Shown here: in pieces, positions 35,467 to 44,288 of the stretch | Layout: every line of letters begins with the position of its first letter | Numbering within the stretch: position 1 is the first letter of the stretch | NCBI RefSeq assembly: GCF_000420385.1 | Contig: NZ_ATUV01000001.1 | Span: forward strand, 930,001 to 994,000 | Source: Hippea alviniae EP5-r | GTDB lineage: Bacteria > Campylobacterota_A > Desulfurellia > Desulfurellales > Hippeaceae | Length of the DNA stretch: 64,000 nt | Direction of reading: 5' to 3' | Notes under the pieces: generated by a model | Seen by the model: only the letters and a program-made list of their open reading frames with translations | Told to the model about the DNA's origin: nothing | Databases searched by the model: none | Translations under genes and position numbers: made by a program

Positions 35467-37565
35467 CAATACTGCCTTTTTATGCTAAATAAACCAGTAA
35501 GATTGAGTGTTATCCAGAAACCTTTGTTTAAATGAGTGGAATAGTTGCCATTTGAGTCTTCTTCTGCAACTCTGTTGAGATAGAAGTCTATGCCTATACC
35601 CCAGCAGTCTTCAGTGTACATAAAACCAAACTTTCTCTCTGGAAAGTAATGATGCATTATGCTTTTTTTGGCTTCAGTATAGAGATAAAGCTCCTTTATC
35701 GGATAGACATAAACTTTAGAATTTACTGTCTCATCTTCAAGGTTATAGTCGGAATCTCTTGCCATAGAATAACCAATACCAAAACCTGCTCTTTTACTTG
35801 AAATATCCAAACTCTCTGTTGAGTCGGTAAATAGATGCTTTTTAAAGAAGTAGTGAGCCTTTGAAGTCAAAGAGAGAAAGTTAAACGGCCTTATAGTTGT
35901 CTCTTCATATACCGGTGGGAATGGCGTGTCGTATTTCTTAATAAAATCATACTTAACAATGAGCTTGTTATAAAAGACATCCCTATAAATAGGGTTATCT
36001 TTGAACAGATATTTTGCCGTTAAGTTATTCTCAAGCGTAAAGGTTATAAGGTTTGTTTTCGGATAGGTATTCACAAAATCCGGAAAATCTTGAGACCTTT
36101 CTGGAATATACTCATACTCAACTGTTGGTTTTATTGTGTGTTTTAAACCTTTAAACCCTTCTGTATTATCATTTAGAAAGACACCAATAATTTGCGTGCT
36201 TGATGAGATGATATAATCCGGAATAAAAGAGCTCTTATAATGCTTATCATTATCAGGAGCATTTCTCCACTCAGACCAGAGCCTATGAGCACCAACCTTA
36301 GGCGTAATATTAAAATATGAAACCTTAAAAGGATAATAGAGAAAACCAGAACTATCTGTATAAACGCCCCTTTCTCCTTTTATCCTAAACTCATTTGCAA
36401 TAGTCTGAGTAAAATCAAGCGTTAAATTTTCATAAAGTTTTTTCCCAGTGATACCAAATTTAACAACAGGCAAGTCTTGAAGTGTTTCTTTATTATTTTC
36501 AGAAACTAAATCTTGTCTATAATTTCCATAAACAGAGAAGAAGTACTCATTATGAGAAAGATAATACGACGCAGTTGATACGGTATATCTATCACCAGAA
36601 AGTTCTATATTGCTCTGATTTATAACCCTAAGATTGTTTTTATTGTTTACAATGTTGAGCTTATAATTAAATCTTCCGTATTTTCCAAAATCAGCCCACT
36701 GTGTTGCTTTAAGGTTAATCCTTGTATGCCTACTACTGCTGCTTTTGTATGGTGTTTTCTCTTTAAATACCGTCACTTGCCATCTGCCCTTTGAATGCCT
36801 TGTCCAATAAAATCTATATTCAGCTGAGATGCCGTTTCCCTTTTTCGTGTATGTAAATGGATAGAGTGTTATATCCTGAGACGGGCTAATATTGATAAAA
36901 AACGGCTGAATATATACAGTTCCCTTACCTGAAGAGACGCCAAGCTGCGGCATTAAAAAACCCGTTTTTCTTTCCTTAGACAAACTTCTATGCAAAAAAG
37001 GTAAGACAAATACAGGAACACTTCGTGCTCTTAAAATAATAGGATAAGACAAAAGATAATCATCTTTAACTATGTAAGTATTGGATGCACTTACAGTCCA
37101 CTTCGGATAACATCTACTATTAAAATTCAAAAATTCGTCGCATTTACAACTTGTGATTATCCCGTCTTTTATAAAGTAATGATTTTTATCATACATAATT
37201 ATCTTCTTAGCTTTAACATACAATCCATTGCCCTTTATAAACATAATCGCATTCTTTATAAAACCTTGATAGGTTGAGTAATTTATTTTAGCATAATCGC
37301 CCTTTATCCAGTTTCCCTTGGAATCTTCTAAAAACACATTGCCTTTGGCTTCTGCAACAGATGAGTTGTCATTGTATGCAATAGTGTCGGCTTTAAGCGA
37401 GTATTGAGAGTCATAAACTATACAATTGCCGTATGCATAGTATGTAGAAAGCCCTTTATTATAAGAAATGTGGTCAGCTTTTATATGGACAACACTATCA
37501 GCAAAAACCCTTAAAGGGACAAATAAAAAAAAGAGAAGGACAAAAATTTTTATACCCTTCATCAT
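35466..37565 (-). CDS. lptD: LPS-assembly outer-membrane protein LptD
   Basis: A 699-residue exported protein. After a signal peptide (IKIFVLLFFLFVPLRVFA) comes an OstA-type beta-jellyroll (about 25-140: VVHIKADHISYNKGLSTYYAYGNC). A long C-terminal beta barrel follows, including KTGFLMPQLGVSSGKGTVYIQPFF, the characteristic LptD segment. Cysteines cluster at SCKCDEF and SRCYPKW. LptD with LptE places LPS in the outer leaflet. The promoter's predicted start is 1 base before the first ATG and no ribosome-binding site is present; the second ATG, at 37562, is an alternative start. Confidence 0.88.
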   Translation of the reverse strand: MMKGIKIFVLLFFLFVPLRVFADSVVHIKADHISYNKGLSTYYAYGNCIVYDSQYSLKADTIAYNDNSSVAEAKGNVFLEDSKGNWIKGDYAKINYSTYQGFIKNAIMFIKGNGLYVKAKKIIMYDKNHYFIKDGIITSCKCDEFLNFNSRCYPKWTVSASNTYIVKDDYLLSYPIILRARSVPVFVLPFLHRSLSKERKTGFLMPQLGVSSGKGTVYIQPFFINISPSQDITLYPFTYTKKGNGISAEYRFYWTRHSKGRWQVTVFKEKTPYKSSSSRHTRINLKATQWADFGKYGRFNYKLNIVNNKNNLRVINQSNIELSGDRYTVSTASYYLSHNEYFFSVYGNYRQDLVSENNKETLQDLPVVKFGITGKKLYENLTLDFTQTIANEFRIKGERGVYTDSSGFLYYPFKVSYFNITPKVGAHRLWSEWRNAPDNDKHYKSSFIPDYIISSSTQIIGVFLNDNTEGFKGLKHTIKPTVEYEYIPERSQDFPDFVNTYPKTNLITFTLENNLTAKYLFKDNPIYRDVFYNKLIVKYDFIKKYDTPFPPVYEETTIRPFNFLSLTSKAHYFFKKHLFTDSTESLDISSKRAGFGIGYSMARDSDYNLEDETVNSKVYVYPIKELYLYTEAKKSIMHHYFPERKFGFMYTEDCWGIGIDFYLNRVAEEDSNGNYSTHLNKGFWITLNLTGLFSIKRQY

Positions 37566-37572
37566 GCTTTTA

Positions 37573-37601
37573 AGTATATGCGTTTAATTGGCTTTTTGCA
37601 A
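37573..37601 (-). promoter_or_regulatory. promoter of lptD
   Basis: Minus-strand TTGCAA (37596-37601), 17-base spacer, TATACT (37573-37578). The predicted transcription start is 37566, directly before the ATG. Confidence 0.6.
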
Positions 37602-37745
37602 CTCAATAATATAATAACCCTTCAAACGACTAAATAATTTTATCATTTAACTAATTAAATTAGAAAATTGATTTTAAATTTTAAGTCAGATATTATCTCA
37701 CTTGAGCTAACAAAAAGAAAATTTTATGTATGTTGGGAGGTTTTT

Positions 37746-38231
37746 ATGAAAATATTACATGCGATAGGCGGAGCTGCAATAGGAGCAGCATCCTTAGGAG
37801 CTTTAACTTTAAAACTATTCCAAACACAAATGGTAAAAGAGATACCATCACCAAAAAACTTTGAAGAAACATGTAAAGCCATCGAAAAGGTAATACCCCA
37901 GTTTTCAAACAGTGGTTGGGGTTTTCCTTTTGAAAAATGGAATTTCTACAAAGTCTTCGAAGACAGAAACATTGATGTTCCAAACATCAGAAAACTAACA
38001 GTTTATTTTGTTTGTAATGCGAATTTGGCAGCAAGGGTAATAAACACAAACAATGCAATGGCTGGAATTATGCCATGCTCTTGGGCTGTTATGGAAAAAG
38101 CAGACGGTAAAACCTATATTTCAAAAATGAATATAGGATTAATGGCAAAGATGTTTACTGGAGAAATTAAAAAGGCAATGCTCGAAGTTGAGAAAACAGA
38201 AAAAGAAATGTTCAAAAGAATATTCTCATAA
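37746..38231 (+). CDS. DUF302 domain protein
   Basis: A 161-residue protein with one N-terminal hydrophobic segment (IGGAAIGAASLGALTLKLF), then a DUF302-like domain: KEIPSPKNFEETCKAIEKVIPQ, VYFVCNANLAARVINTN and GIMPCSWAVMEKADGKTYISKMN. Two cysteines are near the conserved positions of the family. The function of DUF302 is not established. The start at 37746 has GGGAGG 8 bases upstream; the longer frame from 37668 has none. The 180-base gap before it holds the lptD promoter and nothing else that I recognise. Confidence 0.75.
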   Translation: MKILHAIGGAAIGAASLGALTLKLFQTQMVKEIPSPKNFEETCKAIEKVIPQFSNSGWGFPFEKWNFYKVFEDRNIDVPNIRKLTVYFVCNANLAARVINTNNAMAGIMPCSWAVMEKADGKTYISKMNIGLMAKMFTGEIKKAMLEVEKTEKEMFKRIFS

Positions 38232-38241
38232 AAAGCAAAAA

Positions 38242-38260
38242 GCCGGGCATAATGCCCGGC
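38242..38260 (-). terminator. rho-independent terminator of the chemoreceptor gene
   Basis: GCCGGGCAT-A-ATGCCCGGC is a near-perfect hairpin. On the minus strand it is followed by TTTTTGCTTTTT. It lies between two converging genes and may stop both, though the plus side has no T tract. Confidence 0.8.
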
Positions 38261-38266
38261 AATCCC

Positions 38267-39931
38267 CTATACTTCTACTCCTACCCTTAGGCCACCCCAA
38301 TGCTTGCCTTCAACATAAATAGGAACTGAGACATCATACATAGCATTTCCTGTGTCCCTTAAATATGTCTGAACAAGTAAAGGTTCTGTGTTCCTTGCAC
38401 TTGCTAAACCAACAGGGTCATCAAATTTTCTTTTTGACCTATTACCTATTAAGTCTTTCTCATAATCACCTGTTAAAGGTTTGTCGTAGATAGAGTTGTG
38501 AGCAGCGGCATATCCATTATTGTCAACTAATAAGAAATACTTAAATTTGTTGTTCTTTGCCAAATATTTATCCTCAATGGGCTGAATATACTTTTTAACA
38601 AAATCAGTAAACCTTGTCTCATACTTTTGAGGATTTGTATTAGGAACAGGCACATAATTTCTATCCCAGATATCAGCCGAAGATATAACACCGTTTTTAA
38701 TTGCATCCTCTATAGTTTTCTCTATTTCTGCTTTTGCCTCTCTCAACAACTTATATATATCCTCCATCGGGTGGTCTATCCTCAGTTTTTGTAAAATCTT
38801 AAAAGCCTCATCAGAAACCTCACTTAAGTCCACACTTTGATTTGCTACATCATTAAGACTATTCACAACTTCACGAGTAGATTGAGTTACTGTGGTTACT
38901 GTTTGGGTAACCTCTTCAATTGAAGCAGATTGCTCTTCAATAGCCGCTGTTATATTGGAAAGCATCTGAGACGCTTTTTGAATTTCACCAACAACACCTT
39001 CAAATGTATCCTTTATTTTTACGGCTTCTTCTCCACTTTCCTTTATTTTGTTTGCAATAATTAGGTTCTGTTCAATAAGTTTCTCGGCATTTGCACTTAC
39101 AGTTCTTATCATTTCATAAATTTCAGAAGCATTAGCCTGTGTTTTTTCTGCAAGTTTTCTTACTTCATCGGCAACAACGGCAAAACCACGACCAGCTTCT
39201 CCTGCTCGTGCTGCTTCGATGGCTGCATTTAGAGCAAGTAGGTTTGTCTGGTCTGCTATGTCATTTATAACATTAACTATGTTAGAAATATTCTTTAGAT
39301 TATCTCCAAGTTCGTCTATAAGATGCCTTCCACTCTCCATCATTTCGACATTATTCTGCATCGTATTCTCAACATTTACAGCTATTTGCAAGACCTCTTT
39401 TGATGCTGCTTCTATTTCACTCATAAAATTACTAAACTCTTCAATATTCTTTGAAATATCCGTTACAGCATACGAAGCATCTTTCATTGTTGCATTAATT
39501 GCATCGAACTGAGCCATATTCTCATTAATTGCTTCAATGGTTTTCTTAAGTTCATGATTAAACTTAGCGTTAAACACACTTGCTTTACCTGCAGCGGTTA
39601 TAAGCTTTCCAACAACACCATGAATAAAATCTTTGAATCTCTTAACAAATGTTTCAACAAATGGAATTCCTGGAGTTTTAATCTCTTTTAATAAATCTAT
39701 TCTTTCATCTTTGAGCAGCTCTCCAAATTCTTTATTTATCTTACTGAAGTTTGATATAAGTTGAACATAGTAGTACCATAGGTTGGCAGCAGTAAAAACA
39801 ACTGACGCCAAAACAAAAAACAAAAGAAAATGATTTAAGAATGTTTCCCTAAAAAATAGATAACCGAGAAGACCGCCTAAAAAATAAAGCAAAAAACTTA
39901 CAGCTGTAAAAACAAACAGCCTAAACAACAT
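38267..39931 (-). CDS. methyl-accepting chemotaxis protein with a C-terminal sensor domain
   Basis: A 554-residue chemoreceptor. Two closely spaced membrane segments lie in the first 60 residues with almost no periplasmic loop. The signalling hairpin follows, with the perfect tip [42 protein letters not shown] (about 225-265). After it comes a roughly 170-residue domain ([17 protein letters not shown] to GGLRVGVEV) that resembles a PDC/Cache-type sensor placed at the C-terminus, in the cytoplasm. This layout suggests sensing of an internal signal. It lacks a HAMP domain that I can recognise. Confidence 0.85.
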   Translation of the reverse strand: MLFRLFVFTAVSFLLYFLGGLLGYLFFRETFLNHFLLFFVLASVVFTAANLWYYYVQLISNFSKINKEFGELLKDERIDLLKEIKTPGIPFVETFVKRFKDFIHGVVGKLITAAGKASVFNAKFNHELKKTIEAINENMAQFDAINATMKDASYAVTDISKNIEEFSNFMSEIEAASKEVLQIAVNVENTMQNNVEMMESGRHLIDELGDNLKNISNIVNVINDIADQTNLLALNAAIEAARAGEAGRGFAVVADEVRKLAEKTQANASEIYEMIRTVSANAEKLIEQNLIIANKIKESGEEAVKIKDTFEGVVGEIQKASQMLSNITAAIEEQSASIEEVTQTVTTVTQSTREVVNSLNDVANQSVDLSEVSDEAFKILQKLRIDHPMEDIYKLLREAKAEIEKTIEDAIKNGVISSADIWDRNYVPVPNTNPQKYETRFTDFVKKYIQPIEDKYLAKNNKFKYFLLVDNNGYAAAHNSIYDKPLTGDYEKDLIGNRSKRKFDDPVGLASARNTEPLLVQTYLRDTGNAMYDVSVPIYVEGKHWGGLRVGVEV

Positions 39932-40070
39932 CGTGTAACCCTCCCACTACAATTTTAAACCGATTGAATCTATCAAACTCATACTTTAAATTCAAGTTAA
40001 TAATAAAATTACCGATAGCACAACAACGCATAGCATGCATACGGCTTCCAATATAACCCTTTTCAAAAGT

Positions 40071-40099
40071 TTGACAAGGCAAACTTAGAGTGATATAAA
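40071..40099 (+). promoter_or_regulatory. promoter of the RRM protein gene
   Basis: A perfect TTGACA (40071-40076), 17-base spacer, TATAAA (40094-40099). Transcription is expected near 40106, just before a stable hairpin. The rest of the 261-base gap (39932-40070) holds nothing I can name. Confidence 0.75.
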
Positions 40100-40105
40100 A
40101 GAGTC

Positions 40106-40192
40106 AACTTCATTGACTATTGGCCATATAGTTCAATGAAGAGCCAAACGCTTAAGCGTTGGCAATAGATTTTTGTGTTGAGGTGTATTTTT
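40106..40192 (+). promoter_or_regulatory. structured 5' leader of the RRM gene (two hairpins)
   Basis: Hairpin 1 (40108-40141) pairs CTTCATTGA with TCAATGAAG and then CTAT with ATAG across a one-base bulge, with a 7-base loop. Hairpin 2 (40143-40163) pairs GCCAACGC with GCGTTGGC around TTAA with a bulged A; a T run (40171-40175 area) follows, so it resembles a terminator. The loop of hairpin 1 contains TTGGC, which could pair with GCCAA of hairpin 2. A leader of this kind may attenuate transcription or respond to temperature or the RRM protein itself. Confidence 0.55.
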
Positions 40193-40456
40193 ATGGTTAA
40201 GACGCTTTATGTTGGAAATCTTCCCTACGCAACGACGGAGGAAGAGCTCAAGGAATTATTTGGGGAGTATGGTGAAGTAAGTTCAACTAAGATTATCACC
40301 GACAGAGAGACAGGCAGGTCCAGAGGATTTGGATTTGTCGAGATGGATTCAGATGCTGCTCAAAAGGCTATCGAGTCATTAAATGGAACAAGCTTTGGCG
40401 GAAGAAACTTAAAGGTTAACGAAGCCAGAGAGAGAAAGCCACGCAACAGATTCTAA
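40193..40456 (+). CDS. RRM-type RNA-binding protein
   Basis: An 87-residue single RNA-recognition-motif protein. RNP2 is LYVGNL (residues 4-9) and RNP1 is RGFGFVEM (about 43-50), both with the aromatic residues that stack on RNA. The short tail ARERKPRNRF is basic. Bacterial members are often cold-induced RNA chaperones. The start at 40193 has GAGGTG upstream; the longer frame is not supported. It is monocistronic, between its own promoter and a hairpin terminator. Confidence 0.92.
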   Translation: MVKTLYVGNLPYATTEEELKELFGEYGEVSSTKIITDRETGRSRGFGFVEMDSDAAQKAIESLNGTSFGGRNLKVNEARERKPRNRF

Positions 40457-40469
40457 CAAAACTCAAACA

Positions 40470-40491
40470 GGGCAGGTTTAACCTGCCCTTT
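40470..40491 (+). terminator. rho-independent terminator after the RRM gene
   Basis: GGGCAGGTT-T-AACCTGCCC followed by TTTC. The reverse strand also shows T-rich sequence beyond the hairpin, so it may serve the converging thioredoxin gene. Confidence 0.75.
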
Positions 40492-40504
40492 CAATATCCT
40501 TCTC

Positions 40505-40864
40505 TTACTCTTCTATTTTAAACACTTCTTTTATAGCCTGCTTGAAAGCTTCTTTTGGAAGTGCTCCAACTGCCATTTGCGGTTGCTCATTTAAAGGAAC
40601 AAAAAGTAATGATGGTATGCTTCTGATGCCAAATACCGCAGCAAGTTCCTGTTCTTGGTCAGTGTTAACCCTATAAAACTTAACTTTTCCATCATACTCT
40701 TCAGAAAGCTCATTTAAGATTGGTTCAACCATTTTGCATGGCCCGCACCAGTCTGCATAAAAATCGATGATACAAGGCACATCACCCTTGTAATGCCAAT
40801 CCTTGCTCTCTTCCCAGTTAAAAATCTTCTCCTTAAAATCCTGCGTCGTTAAATTTTCAACCAT
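40505..40864 (-). CDS. thioredoxin family protein
   Basis: A 119-residue cytoplasmic thioredoxin-fold protein with the canonical active site WCGPC in DFYADWCGPCKMVEPIL, and the cis-proline in IRSIPSLLFV. The N-terminal 25 residues are longer than E. coli thioredoxin. It reduces protein disulfides. The start at 40864 lies 6 bases after GGAGG; the ATG two codons upstream sits on the ribosome-binding site itself. Confidence 0.9.
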   Translation of the reverse strand: MVENLTTQDFKEKIFNWEESKDWHYKGDVPCIIDFYADWCGPCKMVEPILNELSEEYDGKVKFYRVNTDQEQELAAVFGIRSIPSLLFVPLNEQPQMAVGALPKEAFKQAIKEVFKIEE

Positions 40865-40919
40865 CAACATCCTCCATACACAAAAAATTCGTCCATAAGG
40901 CTAACATACAACTATCTCA

Positions 40920-40948
40920 TTGTCAAACCCATCAACCTGTTATAAAAT
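40920..40948 (+). promoter_or_regulatory. leaderless-type promoter of the TauE-like gene
   Basis: TTGTCA (40920-40925), 17-base spacer, TAAAAT (40943-40948). The ATG begins exactly 6 bases after the -10 box. Confidence 0.6.
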
Positions 40949-40954
40949 GTCTTT

Positions 40955-41713
40955 ATGTTTGAGATTGGAAGTTTGACTCTGCTTAAGGGCATAGGCATTT
41001 TTACCTTAGGCATAATTGTCGGATTTATAAATGTGCTGGCAGCCGGTGGTTCTTTTCTTACCCTTGCCTTTTTGATAGCAATAGGCCTGCCACCAAATGT
41101 AGCAAATGGAACAACAAGAGTTGGACTCATTATTCAAAATGTATTCGCATCCTTAAATTTTCACAAACTCAAGATATTAAAAGTAAAATTTGCATTTTTA
41201 ATGGGCATACCCGCAATAGCTGGAGCGCTCTTTGGAAGTTATATAGCAACCTGCACACCCAATGAGATTTTAAAGAAAATCATAGCCGTTTTAATGGTTC
41301 TAATAAGCTTAATTACAATATACAAGCCGGACAAGTTTATAAAAAACAGAGACTTCAGTAAAAAAAAGTGGGTTTTTATGATTATAGCCTTTTTCTTTAT
41401 AGGTATCTATGGCGGATTTATTCAGGCAGGTGTAGGGTTCTTCATAATCACAGCATCAATATGGGGCGGATTCAACATGGTTGAAGCAAACTCAATAAAA
41501 GTGCTCATAATCACACTTTATACGATAATGATTTTGCCTGTTTTTTTATTAGCCCATCAGGTAAATATACCCATAGGCATACTGCTTGGTCTTGGAAGTA
41601 TAATCGGAGCAAAACTCGCAATCAATGTATCGATAAAGAAAGGTGATAAATTCATAAGGGCTGCACTGCTCATACTTCTTGTGATATTTGCAATAAAACT
41701 GTTTCTATTTTAA
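40955..41713 (+). CDS. TauE/SafE family membrane transporter
   Basis: A 252-residue membrane protein with about eight hydrophobic segments in two halves. Each half carries the family's glycine-rich repeat: GFINVLAAGGSFLTLAFLIAIGLPPNVANGT and GIYGGFIQAGVGFFIITASI. Members export sulfite, sulfoacetate or other organosulfur anions; the substrate here is unknown. There is no ribosome-binding site and the promoter predicts a leaderless message. cinA follows 12 bases downstream with its own AAGGAG site. Confidence 0.87.
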   Translation: MFEIGSLTLLKGIGIFTLGIIVGFINVLAAGGSFLTLAFLIAIGLPPNVANGTTRVGLIIQNVFASLNFHKLKILKVKFAFLMGIPAIAGALFGSYIATCTPNEILKKIIAVLMVLISLITIYKPDKFIKNRDFSKKKWVFMIIAFFFIGIYGGFIQAGVGFFIITASIWGGFNMVEANSIKVLIITLYTIMILPVFLLAHQVNIPIGILLGLGSIIGAKLAINVSIKKGDKFIRAALLILLVIFAIKLFLF

Positions 41714-41725
41714 GGAGAAAAGGGC

Positions 41726-42820
41726 ATGAAAATTTACATCGTCTCAATTGGAGAAGAGATACTCGAAGGCTCTATTTTAGACACAAACACAAACTATATA
41801 GCAAAACAGCTTACAAAAGAAGGATATAAGCCCGATGGCTTTTTTGCCGTTGGAGATAGTCTAAAAGAGATAGTCAGCCTATTTGAGAATCTAATCAAAA
41901 AAGAGTCTATAATCATAACGACAGGCGGATTAGGGCCAACATTTGACGACAACACAACCCTTGCCATTGCCAAAACCTGCAAAAAAAAGTTAAAACTAAA
42001 CAGAGAAGCCTATTTTGATGTTTTGAAAAAGGTAAGAGCCAAAGGTGTAAAATTAAAACTTTCACATACACGACAGGCTTTTTTACCAGAAAGCTGCAAA
42101 CTTATACCAAACAAACACGGGACGGCATCGGGAATATTTATCAAATGTGAGAATTCATACTTCATAAGTTTACCCGGCGTGCCAACAGAGATGAAACCGA
42201 TGTTTGACAATTACTGCATAAACATAATAAAAGAGATAATCCCAAAAAAAGAGCTATTTAGAATGGATTTAAAGCTAATAGGTGTGCCAGAATCCGACAT
42301 GGACAAATTTGTAAAGAGTATTAATACCGACAATGTGAAGGTTATATTGAATGCTATGGAAGGTGAGCTTGCAGTAAGGTTAATATCTCAAGACAAAAGC
42401 AGAATAGAACAGATAAAACAGATTATCGAAGATGAGTTTGGATATAGGTTATACTCCGATAAAAACGAGACAATCGAAGATGTGCTTTCTGAGACACTTG
42501 AAAAGCTCAATTTAAACATAGCATTCTTGGAGAGCATAACGGCAGGATATCTATCTCAACTTATGTATGATAAACCATCTTTTGTTGGAAGTCTCATAAG
42601 CGACAAAAACAGCGATATCAAAAATATATTCGAAGAAGCCGATATTTTAGCATGCCCGTGTAATCTCGTTGGAAACGAGTTTGATTTAAAAGTAAGGATA
42701 AATGACGAGAGGATAGAGACAACATTGAGATACTTAGGTAATATAAATTTCTTAAGAAAATCTATATCAAAAAGAACGCTTGGATTTATTTACGAGTGGC
42801 TTATGGAAAATTATGATTAA
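41726..42820 (+). CDS. cinA: CinA-like protein (molybdopterin-binding fold, degenerate C-terminal domain)
   Basis: A 364-residue protein. The N-terminal two thirds are clear CinA/MoaB-fold: IVSIGEEILEGSILDTNTNYIA, TTGGLGPTFDDNT and SLPGVPTEMKPMF. The C-terminal region should be the nicotinamide-mononucleotide deamidase (PncC) domain, but it is only about 115 residues, and the usual ESCTGG motif reads ESITAG. Deamidase activity is doubtful, while the N-terminal pyrophosphatase-like domain looks intact. It heads a tight run with def, fmt and lnt. Confidence 0.85.
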   Translation: MKIYIVSIGEEILEGSILDTNTNYIAKQLTKEGYKPDGFFAVGDSLKEIVSLFENLIKKESIIITTGGLGPTFDDNTTLAIAKTCKKKLKLNREAYFDVLKKVRAKGVKLKLSHTRQAFLPESCKLIPNKHGTASGIFIKCENSYFISLPGVPTEMKPMFDNYCINIIKEIIPKKELFRMDLKLIGVPESDMDKFVKSINTDNVKVILNAMEGELAVRLISQDKSRIEQIKQIIEDEFGYRLYSDKNETIEDVLSETLEKLNLNIAFLESITAGYLSQLMYDKPSFVGSLISDKNSDIKNIFEEADILACPCNLVGNEFDLKVRINDERIETTLRYLGNINFLRKSISKRTLGFIYEWLMENYD

Positions 42821-42852
42821 TTGTGCTATTATAACAAACAGGAGGTAAAAAA

Positions 42853-43365
42853 ATGGAAATTAAGGTTTATCCTGATAGAATTTTAAGAAGAAAGGCGAAG
42901 GATGTTGAGAAGATAGATGATAGAATTATAAAGCTGTTAGACGATATGGCTCAAACCATGTATAAGTTCAACGGCATAGGTCTTGCAGCTGAGCAGGTTG
43001 GCATTTTAGAGAAGCTTGTTGTGATAGATTTAAGGCCAGATGGCAAAAATCAACTTATAGAGCTGATAAACCCAGAAATTATAGCAAGCGAAGGCATATA
43101 TGAAGAACACGAAGAAGGTTGTCTAAGTATTCCCGGATACTATGATACAGTAAAGGATAGAAAAAAGTGGATTAAGGTAAAATATTTAGATAGAGACGAA
43201 AATGAGCAGATACTCGAGACGGAAGATTTTTTAAGCGTTGTTATTCAGCATGAGATAGACCACCTAAACGGCAAGCTATTTATAGACAGACTATCACCAA
43301 CAAAAAGAGAGTTCTTCAAAAAACAGTGGAAAAAGATACAGAAAGAGAGAGAAGAGAAAAAATGA
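42853..43365 (+). CDS. def: peptide deformylase
   Basis: A 170-residue enzyme with all three metal-site motifs in order: GIGLAAEQVG (family GxGLAAxQ), EEGCLSIPG (EGCLS, metal Cys) and QHEIDHLNGKLF (HExxH). It removes the formyl group from new proteins. An AGGAGG site precedes the ATG. The fmt start overlaps its stop, pairing the enzymes that add and remove the formyl group. Confidence 0.96.
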   Translation: MEIKVYPDRILRRKAKDVEKIDDRIIKLLDDMAQTMYKFNGIGLAAEQVGILEKLVVIDLRPDGKNQLIELINPEIIASEGIYEEHEEGCLSIPGYYDTVKDRKKWIKVKYLDRDENEQILETEDFLSVVIQHEIDHLNGKLFIDRLSPTKREFFKKQWKKIQKEREEKK

Positions 43366-44288
43366 GAATCCTATTTTTTGGAACAAGCGAGTTTTCTGTT
43401 GAGCCTTTAAAGGCACTTATTAATTCATCCATGTTTGAAGTTGTTGGCGTAATATCAACACCTGACGCCAAAGGAAAAAGAGGCAAAAAGCTCATCCAAC
43501 CGCCAACAAAGATAGAAGCTCTAAAACACAATATCGAAGTGTATCAGCCCGAAAAGTTAAAAGACAAAGAGACGCTGAATAAAATAAGCTCTTTCAAAGC
43601 CGATATATTTGTTGTTGTCTCATACGGCAAATTCATACCAAGCGAGATGTTGAAACTGCCAAAGTATGGCTCTGTTAATATTCACCCTTCCCTTCTGCCA
43701 AAATACAGAGGCCCATCACCAATCAACTATGCACTTTTGAATGGAGATGAATACACAGGCGTATCACTTATTGATGTTATAGACAAAATGGATGCAGGCG
43801 ACATATATATGCAGTGGGTGGAAAAGATAAGCAGAGACGATAACTATTTAACTTTGCATGATAGACTTTCAAAAATTGGCTCAGAAATGCTGCTCTGCTG
43901 CCTTGAAAATTTCTCAAACATAAAACCAAAACCGCAGGATGAGAGCCTTGCAACATACACAAAGATAATAAAAAAGGAAGACGGATTGATCGATTTCAAA
44001 AACGAGACGGCCTATCAGATAATAAACAAGATAAGGGCATTTTATAGCTGGCCAACAGCTCATTTCAAACACAAAGGGAAACTGTTCAAGGTCTTTGATG
44101 CAGAATTAATAAAGACAGAAAATACTAAACCGGCTGAAGTGGTAAAAGTAAACAAAAACGAGCTCGTAATAGGATGCAGCAAAGACGCTATATCAATAAA
44201 AATAATTCAGCCTGAATCCAAAAAGCCAATGGAAATAAAGGCATTTTTGGCAGGCTATAAGTTCTCTGTCGGTGAAACTATCGGCTAA
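43362..44288 (+). CDS. fmt: methionyl-tRNA formyltransferase
   Basis: A 308-residue enzyme starting MRILFFGTSEFSVEPLKAL. The formyl-donor site SLLPKYRGPSPINYALLNGD with the preceding VNIHP is canonical, and the C-terminal OB-like domain is present. It formylates initiator Met-tRNA. I set the start at the ATG that overlaps the def stop (ATGA), since upstream in-frame ATGs fall deep in def. It overlaps lnt by 17 bases. Confidence 0.95.
   Translation: MRILFFGTSEFSVEPLKALINSSMFEVVGVISTPDAKGKRGKKLIQPPTKIEALKHNIEVYQPEKLKDKETLNKISSFKADIFVVVSYGKFIPSEMLKLPKYGSVNIHPSLLPKYRGPSPINYALLNGDEYTGVSLIDVIDKMDAGDIYMQWVEKISRDDNYLTLHDRLSKIGSEMLLCCLENFSNIKPKPQDESLATYTKIIKKEDGLIDFKNETAYQIINKIRAFYSWPTAHFKHKGKLFKVFDAELIKTENTKPAEVVKVNKNELVIGCSKDAISIKIIQPESKKPMEIKAFLAGYKFSVGETIG

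Noticed and set aside
37591-37602. TGGC...TTGCA on the plus strand as a sigma-54 promoter for the DUF302 gene
   Set aside because: The GG and GC are 6 bases apart where 10 are needed, and it coincides with the lptD -35 box.
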